The translations under genes and the position numbers were made by a program. The notes beneath the pieces are model-generated. The model was not told the origin of the DNA. It searched no databases and was given only the letters and a program-made list of their open reading frames with translations. Below are positions 15,488-23,690 of a DNA stretch of 28,196 nt, one piece after another (position 1 is the stretch's first letter; every line of letters begins with the position of its first letter). Origin of the DNA: Chloroflexota bacterium. Lineage in GTDB: Bacteria > Chloroflexota > Anaerolineae > J102. Location: assembly GCA_013152695.1 (NCBI GenBank), contig JAADFV010000391.1, forward strand, positions 1 through 28,196, written 5' to 3'.

Positions 15488-16918
15488 TTATCCAGCGATA
15501 ATCACGAAATAAGACACGCCACTAAAAATAGCCAGGAAATAAAGAGATAGATATACCCAACGCACAGAAAGTTTCTGCAGCCGGTATTGCTCATATCCGT
15601 AGCCGGCGATGAGCAAGGCAAAGGGGTAAAACATCAAGAGATGGCGCATCGTAAAAGTAATCCAGGCGACACTCAAATAGAACACGACAAAAGCCAGAAG
15701 ATACTGTAATCCTTCCCTACGCTTAAGCATAAAAAACATACCCAAAACTACGAACGGTATGCCTCCTACTTGGATGAATGTACCGATACTGAGCCAGCTC
15801 CGTTCCAACTCTGAACTCACTTGGGGAAGTGGTGAAATGGCCAGGTAGCCCAGTCTCAGGAGTAAACTCACAGGCATCGGCGCACCGAAAATCAATGTCG
15901 ACAATCCCTTGGCTATACCTAATCGATGTTCAGTATAGCTACGATATTGGCGGAGAATCGATGTCCACCAAGAATCAGGAACGCTATTGATAATATGCAG
16001 AAGACGTAGAGTTAAAAGTACACCTGACAAAATAAGGAGCAGCAATACAGCATTCCGGAATGAATGAACGTTTATGTATGACAGAAAAACTGTCGCTGCA
16101 ACAAGTAGGATAGTAATTTGCGCTGACCGCACGCGCATTTCCCACAAGAAATAGATTAAAAACGAAGTTGCCAACAAAACGAGTAGTCGTTTTCTAGTTG
16201 TAGAGGAAAAAATATCGCTCCACAGATAGACTACAACGAACGATAAAAATGTTACCAGGACGTCACGAAACGTGTGGGCACTCACATAAGTAGTGATAGG
16301 CAACAAGCCAGTCAGTAGGGCGATTATCACGGCTGTCTTGTGAGATAGTTTCATTTGATAACGGCCTGCTCTAAAAACCAACACTCCCAAACCGGCTAAA
16401 AACGCTGCGTTCAAAAAGCGTGGGGTTAGAGTATGAAAACCTCCGAACAGATCACCAGCGCGCTGGATCAGACTTAAGAAGTATACATAGGATGTTACAT
16501 TTCGTACCCGAGGCAATCTGGTCAGAAGTGCATAATTCCACCAATCAGCACGATCAATAAATGCCCGTCCCATTTCCTCAAACCATTTGTCGTCGGATCC
16601 TCCTCCGAAATAAGGATTACCATACCGGTGCATGTAGATAAAGTAGATAGCGAACACAATCAATACATTAACGGAATACAACACCAAAAAAATGTGTGTC
16701 TCTGTTTTTCCTAACCAACGAACGATAATCAGGCCAGACAAGCCAAAAAAGTAAAAAAACAGCAGAACCGATAAATACCCTTCATACACAGCAAACACAG
16801 CTACTATCCCCAGAGTGAACAGAGTCAAAAGACCTATGTAGTACTCTAATCGATTATGCATCTGAGAAAGACGGAAGGATACACCTTCAGCCGGGAACAG
16901 GCCTTTTTGGGAATGCAT
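15488..16918 (-). CDS. Polytopic membrane protein, candidate polysaccharide polymerase (Wzy-like)
   Basis: The protein has 476 residues with about 11-12 hydrophobic segments, for example LLTLFTLGIVAVFAVYEGYL, FLVLYSVNVLIVFAIYFIYM and ILSGVLLTLRLLHIIN. A large non-cytoplasmic loop between residues about 98 and 145 contains GGGSDDKWFEEMG, an acidic feature seen in surface-polysaccharide polymerases and GT-C-like membrane proteins. The gene sits between the co-polymerase side of the cluster and glycosyltransferases, where Wzy usually lies. Wzy proteins share almost no sequence, so the call rests on topology and context. A GT-C glycosyltransferase is the main alternative. The ATG at 16918 begins one base after the upstream stop. 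A later ATG at 16861 is possible. Confidence 0.6.
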   Translation of the reverse strand: MHSQKGLFPAEGVSFRLSQMHNRLEYYIGLLTLFTLGIVAVFAVYEGYLSVLLFFYFFGLSGLIIVRWLGKTETHIFLVLYSVNVLIVFAIYFIYMHRYGNPYFGGGSDDKWFEEMGRAFIDRADWWNYALLTRLPRVRNVTSYVYFLSLIQRAGDLFGGFHTLTPRFLNAAFLAGLGVLVFRAGRYQMKLSHKTAVIIALLTGLLPITTYVSAHTFRDVLVTFLSFVVVYLWSDIFSSTTRKRLLVLLATSFLIYFLWEMRVRSAQITILLVAATVFLSYINVHSFRNAVLLLLILSGVLLTLRLLHIINSVPDSWWTSILRQYRSYTEHRLGIAKGLSTLIFGAPMPVSLLLRLGYLAISPLPQVSSELERSWLSIGTFIQVGGIPFVVLGMFFMLKRREGLQYLLAFVVFYLSVAWITFTMRHLLMFYPFALLIAGYGYEQYRLQKLSVRWVYLSLYFLAIFSGVSYFVIIAG

Positions 16919-16919
16919 A

Positions 16920-18131
16920 TCAGTCGTTCACCGCGTCGAAACAGTGCAGGGGAAGAGGGAGCAAAAATAAATCATCGATGTCCAGGAATGCGTGTGGATT
17001 CGCCTCAAGCGCCCAGTAAGCCACCTGTGTAGCCCCACGAGGCGATGCAGCCAGATAAGTGGCGCGTCGCCACTGGATGGCGGGATACGCCACTGCGTAG
17101 TCCGTTTCGTTGTCTTCCACCGTTTTAGCATTGGGAAACATCCAATAGGCGCCGATACGAGGGAGCGAATCCGCAGCAGACCGATACGTGACACCCACCA
17201 GGTATGCCCTGTCGTTCAATGTAGGCTGAACGGGAAATGATTCACTGCCGATCCCGACGGCATGTTCTCCTTGACTTTCAAGACGCAAAAACACGCCCCG
17301 TTCAGGAAAAGCAGGATCGGTCACGAAGCGGGTATCTGCACGCGTCTGTCCGCGAAAGAGAAATTTGAATCCCTGGGGAATTCTGCTCTCCTGCGAAGCG
17401 ACTTGATTGAAACCGCCGTCTCTCACAAGATTCTTTAGCCTTACCATTTGATACGCTCGGTTTTTCCACATCGTATACTCACCCTCGACCACTGCACCTC
17501 GATCCGGTTGCGGAGCCGTGGCCTCGATGCGCTGTTCCCACACCAGTATGACGCGAACCGGCGCGTCAAAACGAATACCCTGTCGGTCTACATAAGCGCC
17601 GGCCAATCGCCAACCCGGACACAGTTCCTGGCGGGTAGTAACATCCGGCGGATTGAATGCGGCGGCCTGGGTCAACACTTGTTCAACGGCTGCCGGGTTG
17701 CCCAACGCGTGCCATACGCGGGCTAGACCCAGCAGCGCTTCCAATTGCACCTGCTTCGGCCCCTGTTCGTACGCTTCTTGATAATGAGTAACGGCTTCAT
17801 CGAACCGAGACTGGGCCTCTGCCAGTTTTGCCTTCTCCAGCGCTTCGCGACTCACACGGTATTGCCGAAATGTAGGCGTATCAAATTGAGCCAGCAATGT
17901 CTTCAGACGATCCTGATACCGTTCGAAATGCTGCCGGTCTGGAGACGAGAGAAACGAGGCAAAGAATGACACCTGCTCGGTAGTCACATCCTGGCGTGCA
18001 TCGGTTGGAGCAAGAAAATAATTAGCTAATCGGTTGAAGGTGATGTTACGCTCACCAACATACACCAATGTACTACTTAGCAATACTGTGAGCAAGGATA
18101 TCTGAACAAGGCGCAAAAAACGTTTCATCAT
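16920..18131 (-). CDS. Membrane-anchored protein of unknown function with short TPR-like region
   Basis: I chose the ATG at 18131, whose first bases overlap the upstream stop as ATGA. This gives 403 residues. A single N-terminal hydrophobic segment (LVQISLLTVLLSSTLVYVG) should anchor or export it. Residues about 85-165 have a TPR-like helical pattern (AQSRFDEAVTHYQEAYEQGP, ALLGLARVWHALGN). The second half looks like beta-rich carbohydrate-binding-type sequence, with LVRDGGFNQVASQESRIP and repeated RLES/TYRS strands. I do not recognise a named family. Between a GT4 and the Wzy-like gene, it could help assemble or hold the polymer at the cell surface. That role is inference. Confidence 0.7.
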   Translation of the reverse strand: MMKRFLRLVQISLLTVLLSSTLVYVGERNITFNRLANYFLAPTDARQDVTTEQVSFFASFLSSPDRQHFERYQDRLKTLLAQFDTPTFRQYRVSREALEKAKLAEAQSRFDEAVTHYQEAYEQGPKQVQLEALLGLARVWHALGNPAAVEQVLTQAAAFNPPDVTTRQELCPGWRLAGAYVDRQGIRFDAPVRVILVWEQRIEATAPQPDRGAVVEGEYTMWKNRAYQMVRLKNLVRDGGFNQVASQESRIPQGFKFLFRGQTRADTRFVTDPAFPERGVFLRLESQGEHAVGIGSESFPVQPTLNDRAYLVGVTYRSAADSLPRIGAYWMFPNAKTVEDNETDYAVAYPAIQWRRATYLAASPRGATQVAYWALEANPHAFLDIDDLFLLPLPLHCFDAVND

Positions 18132-19240
18132 TCTGCACGTAATGATTCTAGACAAGACATGATCTCGGCTCGTCGCGCCTCTTCGGTGAAGGAGGCGAAG
18201 ACTCGCTCGCGGCCTTGTCGCGCGAAACGCCGCGTTCGTTCGGGATGAACGAGCAACTCCCGTAGTACCGGGACCAGTTCCATAGGATCTTCGGGCGGGA
18301 TCAAAACGCCGCCATCGCCTACGGCCTCGGGGACGCCGCCCACGCGAGCGGCCACACAGGCCACGCCAAAAGCCTGCGCCTCAATGTACACGATTCCGAA
18401 ACTCTCGATATCATCAGGATCCGGGCGACTGGTCATTACGAAAATAGAGACTCGGGCCATCATTTCCCACAACTCGGGGCGGGGAATGCGTCCCAGAAAG
18501 CGAACGCGGGAGGCAATTCCAAGTTCCTCGGCCATAGTTTCGTAGCGTTGACGATAGCCGGGCCGGGCCTCTTCGCCAGCGATGGCAAATTGCCATTCCA
18601 GATCTTGGAGATGGGAAAGTGCTCGGAGAACCAGGTCTATGCCCTTTCGAGGATAAAGATGGCCGGCGGTGAGGAGAAGGGGAGGCACGGTGCGCGGGGT
18701 GCCGCGGATGCGTCGGGCCGTCTCGATCAAGTCTGCGCTGAGAAAGGGGTGGATGGTTTGCATTTGGACACGCGTACAGCCAAGCTCCGAGAGCAGATCG
18801 GCTGTGAAGTGAGAATTGGGCCAAAGCTGGTGTGCGGACTTTAGCACACGAGTCATAAGTTTGCGCCGCCGTCCTTGTCTGAATCGCCCCCTGACTTCAG
18901 TACCGTGCACCTGAATGACCACTTTATAGCCAAAGAGCCAGGAGAATCGAGTCGCTGGTAAGCCATAATAGAGCCAGGTCGAGCAAATAACCACCTCAGG
19001 CCGAAATGCAGCGGCAGCGCATAAGAAATGGAGAAAGCGCAATGCCATCCCCACCCGCGAACGCCGATATCGATGCATCCACACAGCCACCGACCCACAC
19101 GTATCTTCTCCATCGCCCAACTCGTGCAACAGGCGAACATCGTTCCCACTGTTACGTAGGAGGGTCACCAAATCGTGGGCAAAAGAAGCCACGCCTCCGC
19201 CATCAGGTGGATAGACGTGGGTACAAAACAGGATGCGCAT
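18128..19240 (-). CDS. Glycosyltransferase family 4
   Basis: The protein has 370 residues and begins MRILFCTHVYPPDGGGVASFA, a classic GT4 N-terminus with the Gly-rich acceptor loop. VIQVHGTEVRGRF is at about 107-119. The donor half has LLLTAGHLYPRKGIDLVLRAL at about 188-208, VRFLGRIPRPELWEMMARVSIFV near 250, and the E-x7-E motif in ESFGIVYIEAQAFG near 285. The catalytic and UDP/GDP-sugar-binding features are thus all present. It acts in the cytoplasm on a lipid-linked acceptor. The gene follows the methyltransferase by 12 bases and its stop overlaps the next start in ATGA. Confidence 0.92.
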   Translation of the reverse strand: MRILFCTHVYPPDGGGVASFAHDLVTLLRNSGNDVRLLHELGDGEDTCGSVAVWMHRYRRSRVGMALRFLHFLCAAAAFRPEVVICSTWLYYGLPATRFSWLFGYKVVIQVHGTEVRGRFRQGRRRKLMTRVLKSAHQLWPNSHFTADLLSELGCTRVQMQTIHPFLSADLIETARRIRGTPRTVPPLLLTAGHLYPRKGIDLVLRALSHLQDLEWQFAIAGEEARPGYRQRYETMAEELGIASRVRFLGRIPRPELWEMMARVSIFVMTSRPDPDDIESFGIVYIEAQAFGVACVAARVGGVPEAVGDGGVLIPPEDPMELVPVLRELLVHPERTRRFARQGRERVFASFTEEARRAEIMSCLESLRAE

Positions 19241-19252
19241 TGAGGATGAAAA

Positions 19253-19948
19253 TCAGAGGTTGGGTTTCTCTGCCCAGAAGATAAAATGGCCGCAATACAT
19301 GAGCTTGGCGCGGTTGATAACCTGAGGCGATTTTCGCCCCAGCCGCCCCGCCAAATCGATAGCCCAATTCAACGGCGACTCGCGCTCGAAAAAGCAATCT
19401 AACCAGCCACGATTTCCTATTATACGCCGAACCATGAGGGTGAAGGCGTCGATGCCCGGCCGGATTTCCTGCACGCGAAAGCCGGCGTCATCGAGCAGTC
19501 GACAAAATCCCCAAGGCGTGTAATTCCAATAGCTATGAGAATGGTAGGGCTCGAGATAGGAGGTAGAGCCGATGAAATGGCCTCCGGGGCGCAGAACACG
19601 ATGAACTTCGGCCAAGAGCGGCTCGGGATGCCGCACATGCTCCATGACCTGCCGGCTGTAGACCAAATCAAACTCCGCACTTTTGAAGGGCGCGTGAAGA
19701 CCATCATAAGTAACGATGTGATCGGTCTCTGTGCGGGCGTCCGCCTCACGTGAGAAGGGAACATCCAGCCCGAACCAACGGATATCGGAACGAATATCTT
19801 GGAAAAAGGCGCGAGTACGCCCCAATCCACAACCCAGGTCCAATACGGTGCGCACGTCATCGCAGCGCGCCTGCCTATCCGCATAGAAGAACGCGGAAAT
19901 CTGGGCACTGACGTCGGTGGGGACAGGAAGGGCGTCGGGAGAGATCAT
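19253..19948 (-). CDS. Class I SAM-dependent methyltransferase
   Basis: The protein has 231 residues from the ATG at 19948, and a TTG three bases before is less likely. The SAM site is TVLDLGCGLGRTRAFF at about residues 34-49, followed by WFGLDVPF, then FDLVYSRQVMEHVRHPEPLLAEV, and VLRPGGHFIGSTSY as post-motif strands, a Methyltransf_11-type pattern. It probably adds a methyl group to a sugar of the polymer, or caps the chain to stop growth. No kinase domain of the WbdD type is attached. It lies four bases after the GT2 gene. Confidence 0.87.
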   Translation of the reverse strand: MISPDALPVPTDVSAQISAFFYADRQARCDDVRTVLDLGCGLGRTRAFFQDIRSDIRWFGLDVPFSREADARTETDHIVTYDGLHAPFKSAEFDLVYSRQVMEHVRHPEPLLAEVHRVLRPGGHFIGSTSYLEPYHSHSYWNYTPWGFCRLLDDAGFRVQEIRPGIDAFTLMVRRIIGNRGWLDCFFERESPLNWAIDLAGRLGRKSPQVINRAKLMYCGHFIFWAEKPNL

Positions 19949-19952
19949 CAAA

Positions 19953-20735
19953 TCAGCGGATGCCAGACAGTCGTTTGCGCAAGGCCAAAGGGACGCGAAA
20001 ATCGAGCTGTCGCAATCGTCCCGCCACGCGACGGCTTATATCCCACACGCTCCAATAAAACCTGTAGGGCCAGGAAAAATATCGTCGCCTGACCAGGGCG
20101 TGCTCACACTTCGATGCGGACGTGGAGGATAACCCGCCGCTGCGAAAACCGCAAATCACCACAGGAATGTGCAGGTACGACAGCCGATATTGACCGAATG
20201 CGCGCAGGTTCCAATCATGATCACTGACGATTTTGAAAGAGGAATCGAACAATCCCACGCGATCGAAGGCCTCACGCCGCACGAAAACCGCATGTTGGCA
20301 GAGGGGATTTCGCAAAAGAAAGGTGAATTTGTCCAGACGATCGGGATGCTGGAAAAGCACTCGCTCGTCGCCCTTGTCGCGCAGATAATCGCCGTAGACG
20401 ACCTTGACCTCAGGATGCTCGGCAAAGGCCGTGGCCACTGCGCTCAAAACATGGGGCGGAAGGAAATAATCATCCGCGCCCAACAGGACGATGACATCGC
20501 CCTCGCTGGCCAGGATACCCTTGTTGAGGGCATCAAAAACGCCTGCGTCCGGCTCGCGGATGATGTTGGCGATATGGGATCGGTATTGTTGAACGATGGC
20601 CCAGGTGTCGTCGGTGGATTCGCCATCGACGATGACGATCTCGACATCAGGGTGGTCTTGCTCGATGACGCTATCGAGAGCCTGCGCCAGGGTGGCCGCG
20701 GCGTTGTAAGTGGGAATGACGACGGTGATCTTCAC
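19953..20735 (-). CDS. Glycosyltransferase family 2 (GT-A fold)
   Basis: I chose GTG at 20735 because it overlaps the upstream stop as GTGA and places VKITVVIPTYNAAATL at the very start, giving 260 residues. Longer in-frame starts would overlap the preceding gene by 58 bases. GT2 landmarks are IVDGESTDDTW, the donor loop EPDAGVFDALNKGI, the metal-binding region VIVLLGADDYF, and SDHDWNLRAFG with the late catalytic-type acidic residues. It transfers an activated sugar in the cytoplasm. Relatives with DAGVYDAMNKG loops are common in capsule clusters. It is probably translated together with the GT2 before it. Confidence 0.9.
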   Translation of the reverse strand: MKITVVIPTYNAAATLAQALDSVIEQDHPDVEIVIVDGESTDDTWAIVQQYRSHIANIIREPDAGVFDALNKGILASEGDVIVLLGADDYFLPPHVLSAVATAFAEHPEVKVVYGDYLRDKGDERVLFQHPDRLDKFTFLLRNPLCQHAVFVRREAFDRVGLFDSSFKIVSDHDWNLRAFGQYRLSYLHIPVVICGFRSGGLSSTSASKCEHALVRRRYFSWPYRFYWSVWDISRRVAGRLRQLDFRVPLALRKRLSGIR

Positions 20736-21589
20736 ATTGTAATCCGTCTGATAATGCGTAAGGTGGTTCGATGGCGGCTGAGACGCCAAAGCCAGGTGGA
20801 AGGATGTGGGGAAGTGAAGAGGCTATCCACTTCCGCGAAATAGCTGGCCATGTGTGAGGCCGTTTTCTGGCGAGAATGCATACGGAAACCGGCAATGGAT
20901 TCGGGTATCTGGTATAGATTAGCGTATTTTGCGAAACGACGCCAAAGCTCGCTGTCGGCCGCAAACTGCATCTGATCGTCCAAGCGACCGCCGGCCCGAT
21001 CCCATAGCCAATGTGCCCACAAGGAACTTTCTTGTTGAATCCACCCCAGACGGCGCCCCTCGTACAGTCCGGCGCGGATAAAAAGACGATTGAATTTTTG
21101 GGGTCTACCTTTGTGTGTGAGATTGCCCGATGCATCCCAAAACGCTTTCAATCCCGTCACCCAGGGCCGCTCTCGCTCCGATTTCATGGCCAGGGCGGCG
21201 CGCGCCAGGCCACCCGGCAGATACATATCGTCGCTGTTCAGCCAGGCCATTATCTCGCCGGTAGCGCGGGCGAAGCCTTTGTTGATGGCGTGATATTGGC
21301 CGCGGTCTTTCTCACTGACCCAGTAGGCCAGCCAGGGCTCGTATTTACGGATGATCTCGACCGCACCATCGTCGCTGCCACCGTCGATAATGATGTATTC
21401 GAGATTGGGGTAGCCCTGGAGCAAAACCGAACGGATGGTAGCCTCGATGTAGGGAGCCTGGTTATAAGAAGGGGTAACGATGGTGATGCGAGGCCAGGGC
21501 CTGCTATTGGGCATGGTGGGGGGAAGAGGTTCGGGGGCGTCGGTCCAGGGCCAACCGAAGCAATTTTTGGGGGGGAGGGGAAACGTCAT
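20732..21589 (-). CDS. Glycosyltransferase family 2 with Pro/Trp-rich N-terminal extension
   Basis: The protein has 285 residues. The first 33 form an extension (PLPPKNCFGWPW, then PLPPTMPNSRPWP) before the GT-A core ITIVTPSYNQAPYIEATIRS. This extension is typical of one GT2 subgroup in Chloroflexota and Cyanobacteria surface-glycan clusters. Core motifs are YIIIDGGSDDGAVEII, the loop SEKDRGQYHAINKG, the metal site MAWLNSDDMYLPGG, and QQESSLWAHWLWDRAGG with QFAADSELWRRFAKY toward the end. It transfers a sugar in the cytoplasm, donor unknown. The start codon is one base after the stop of the epimerase gene. Confidence 0.9.
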   Translation of the reverse strand: MTFPLPPKNCFGWPWTDAPEPLPPTMPNSRPWPRITIVTPSYNQAPYIEATIRSVLLQGYPNLEYIIIDGGSDDGAVEIIRKYEPWLAYWVSEKDRGQYHAINKGFARATGEIMAWLNSDDMYLPGGLARAALAMKSERERPWVTGLKAFWDASGNLTHKGRPQKFNRLFIRAGLYEGRRLGWIQQESSLWAHWLWDRAGGRLDDQMQFAADSELWRRFAKYANLYQIPESIAGFRMHSRQKTASHMASYFAEVDSLFTSPHPSTWLWRLSRHRTTLRIIRRITM

Positions 21590-21590
21590 T

Positions 21591-22553
21591 TCAGCTCTGC
21601 GCCGCCTTCACCTGCGCTTCGATCCACGCATACGTCTGGGCGATTCCCTCTCGCAAGGATGCCCTTGCCTCCCATCCCAGTGATTTCATACGGGCTTTGC
21701 TGAAGTTACGGGCGTGCACCCCCACCGGTCCCGGCACATACTTTATCTCGATACGTTTCTCTGACGTCTCAATCACCGTCCGTACCAACTCCGCCACCGT
21801 CACCCGCTCCTCGCTGCCCAGGTTCACCGGGCCTTCCAGATTGGAGTGCACCAGGGTATAGATGCCATCCACCAAGTCATCTACATAGGTGAACACACGT
21901 ATTGCCGTGCCATCACCCCACACTTCGATGCTTCCGCCGTCCTCCGCCTCGGCCACCTTACGACAAATGGCCGCCGGCGCCTTCTCCCGTCCGCCGCACC
22001 AGGTACCCTCCGGGCCGTAACAGTTCTCGAAACGGGCTATGCGCACCTGCATGGGGTAGTGGCGCCCATAGGCCCTGACCACCCGTTCGGCGTATAGCTT
22101 TTCCCAGCCGTACTCATTGTCCGGATGAGCCGGATAGGAATCATCCTCTGTCAACGGCAGTTCATCGAATGCCATGTCGCGATAAACACACACCGAAGAG
22201 GAGAAGAAATAATGGGGGGTTCCCATCTTGGCTGCGAGGTGGGCCATGTGGATATTGATGAGGGCGTTGTTGTGCAACACCTCACACTCTGCCACGGAAA
22301 TGAAACCCATGCCGCCCATATCGGCGGCCAACTGATATACTTCATCGAAAGCGCCGCCATCGGGCGAAGTGAGCGCTTTGCGGCAGTTCGCGGAGTCCCG
22401 GAGATCCAACAGCAAGAACTCGTCAGCTTGGGTGGGGGCAAACTCGTGATGTTTGAGGTCCGCACCCCGTACCCAATAGCCCTCGCGTTTCAACTTTTTC
22501 ACCAAATGGCCGCCGATGAATCCACCGGCGCCGCATACTAATGCGCGTTTCAT
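21591..22553 (-). CDS. GDP-mannose 3,5-epimerase-like SDR
   Basis: From the ATG at 22553 (AAGGAG seven bases upstream) the protein has 320 residues. It has the NAD loop VCGAGGFIGGHL, AADMGGMGFI, a SSSVCVY strand with the Cys typical of GDP-mannose 3,5-epimerase, YGWEKLYAE with catalytic Tyr and Lys, and the hallmark GPEGTWCGGREKAPAAICRK. VPGPVGVHARNFSKARMKSLGW near the end also fits that family. Plant GME turns GDP-D-mannose into GDP-L-galactose and GDP-L-gulose. Bacterial relatives may instead supply other 3- or 5-epimerised sugars. It probably feeds the two GT2s directly downstream. No GDP-mannose-forming genes are in the window. Confidence 0.85.
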   Translation of the reverse strand: MKRALVCGAGGFIGGHLVKKLKREGYWVRGADLKHHEFAPTQADEFLLLDLRDSANCRKALTSPDGGAFDEVYQLAADMGGMGFISVAECEVLHNNALINIHMAHLAAKMGTPHYFFSSSVCVYRDMAFDELPLTEDDSYPAHPDNEYGWEKLYAERVVRAYGRHYPMQVRIARFENCYGPEGTWCGGREKAPAAICRKVAEAEDGGSIEVWGDGTAIRVFTYVDDLVDGIYTLVHSNLEGPVNLGSEERVTVAELVRTVIETSEKRIEIKYVPGPVGVHARNFSKARMKSLGWEARASLREGIAQTYAWIEAQVKAAQS

Positions 22554-22838
22554 GTATACGCTCCTTATCAATAAATCATTTTCGCCAGGTAGGCGGTTTC
22601 CGGTCGAAAAAGGAGATTCTGGAATCTGCCCAACCTGGCGATGCGGTTATTAGCAATACACTAAAATAAAGTAACTATACCCGTACAGCTACATTTTTGT
22701 TTGCATTATTCACACGATTGCTAAATCGTTCATTCGAATCATTCGTGATTGATGTTTTGCGCCAAATTCGTAAAACATCACTTCTGTCATCGTGAATCAA
22801 GCCGATCAACATAACTTCCTCGTAACACGAGAACAAAC
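22554..22838 (-). promoter_or_regulatory. AT-rich leader with several inverted repeats, between flavin-reductase-like and epimerase genes
   Basis: No gene lies in this stretch. It has at least four inverted repeats: CGCCAGGT/ACCTGGCG at 22583-22590 and 22633-22640, enclosing AGATTC/GAATCT at 22614-22627; ACGAT/ATCGT at 22714-22729; TGATGTTTT/AAAACATCA at 22750-22780; and CTCGT/ACGAG near 22828-22840. None has a proper U-tract on the minus strand. The nested pair at 22583-22640 sits about 30 bases before the epimerase start and could control its translation or bind a protein. No strong -35/-10 pair is evident. Confidence 0.4.
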
Positions 22839-23483
22839 TTATTTCCCGCCTCTAATGAGCTCAGGCATACTCCTCCAAACAAATTGATCTTCACCTGTAG
22901 CCAATCGTTCATCCATATGAACAGCCTCAACTTGACCTATTATCCAGGTGTGGCCGCCCAAGGGAATATCTAAGTGAACTCGACATTCCAGATTCAAGGG
23001 ACATTCCTTCAAAATGGGCGGGGATACATGGTGGGAACCTAATGGCGTAAACCCAGCCTTGGCTATCTTATCGACGCCATCCCTGCCGGAGAATGATCCA
23101 CAAATAATGGTTTTCTTAGTCATTTCTTTGTCTATATAAGGAACGTTGATTGTGAATTCAGGGTTATTCCGAATCAATTCCAGAGAATAACGTGGACCGC
23201 TCCCCCTGGTGGAGTCACCTTGAGAGAATAAAGGGAAACCAATCATGAAGGGATAGGCATTGACTACCGTGATGCAAGATACGGTCATCACATTGGGTTT
23301 TTCTTTGCTACCAGTAACTAAAAAAGCTATCGTCGTCGGAAAAAAACTGGGCCACCAGCCACCGTAATCGGAGTGAGCAACTCCTTTGATGTCCTTAATA
23401 AGCTTTGTCTCAGTTTTTTCTCCTCGGAAAAAACCTGTTTTTTCTGTGGGATATACGTATATCGGAGTAAAACCTTTACTCAT
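22839..23483 (-). CDS. Flavin-reductase-like (FMN-binding split-barrel) protein
   Basis: The protein has 214 residues from the ATG at 23483, with AGGAGG five bases upstream. The sequence fits the flavin reductase-like domain: PTTIAFLVTGSKEKPNVMTVSC, VNAYPFMIGFPLF, SLELIRNNPEFTINVP, ICGSFSGRDGVDKIAKAGF, and HTWIIGQVEAVHMDE near the end. Members bind FMN and either reduce it for partner oxygenases or act alone. No oxygenase is nearby. The gene and its flanks are richer in A/T and in AAA/GAA codons than the glycan genes around it, it has its own promoter, and it splits an otherwise tight operon. This suggests later insertion. A role in glycan synthesis is not evident. Confidence 0.8.
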   Translation of the reverse strand: MSKGFTPIYVYPTEKTGFFRGEKTETKLIKDIKGVAHSDYGGWWPSFFPTTIAFLVTGSKEKPNVMTVSCITVVNAYPFMIGFPLFSQGDSTRGSGPRYSLELIRNNPEFTINVPYIDKEMTKKTIICGSFSGRDGVDKIAKAGFTPLGSHHVSPPILKECPLNLECRVHLDIPLGGHTWIIGQVEAVHMDERLATGEDQFVWRSMPELIRGGK

Positions 23484-23542
23484 ATTAACCTCCTACAAAA
23501 TATGTCTGATTGTAATTCTATTGGTTTGGTTATTCCCGTCAT

Positions 23543-23570
23543 GTTATATCAAGCAAAGACATGTCGTCAA
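23543..23570 (-). promoter_or_regulatory. Sigma70-type promoter of the flavin-reductase-like gene
   Basis: On the minus strand TTGACG (23570-23565), a 16-base spacer and TATAAC (23548-23543) precede the gene. The transcription start should be near 23536, with a leader of about 50 bases. The rest of the gap up to 23690 shows nothing else I can support, including no clear terminator for the upstream aminotransferase gene. Confidence 0.6.
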
Positions 23571-23690
23571 ACATACAATCCCCCCGAAAGCACTGATTTT
23601 GATATTCGAGCCAATAGATGTATTGCGGGCAGTTTGGCCTGACACTCTTCCAGTGATCGCGTATACCACACTATCAACGCCTTGATCATA

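Noticed and set aside
20169..20843. Plus-strand open frame of 224 codons opposite the GT2 genes
   Set aside because: It is antisense to well-supported GT2 coding sequence and no family features are visible.
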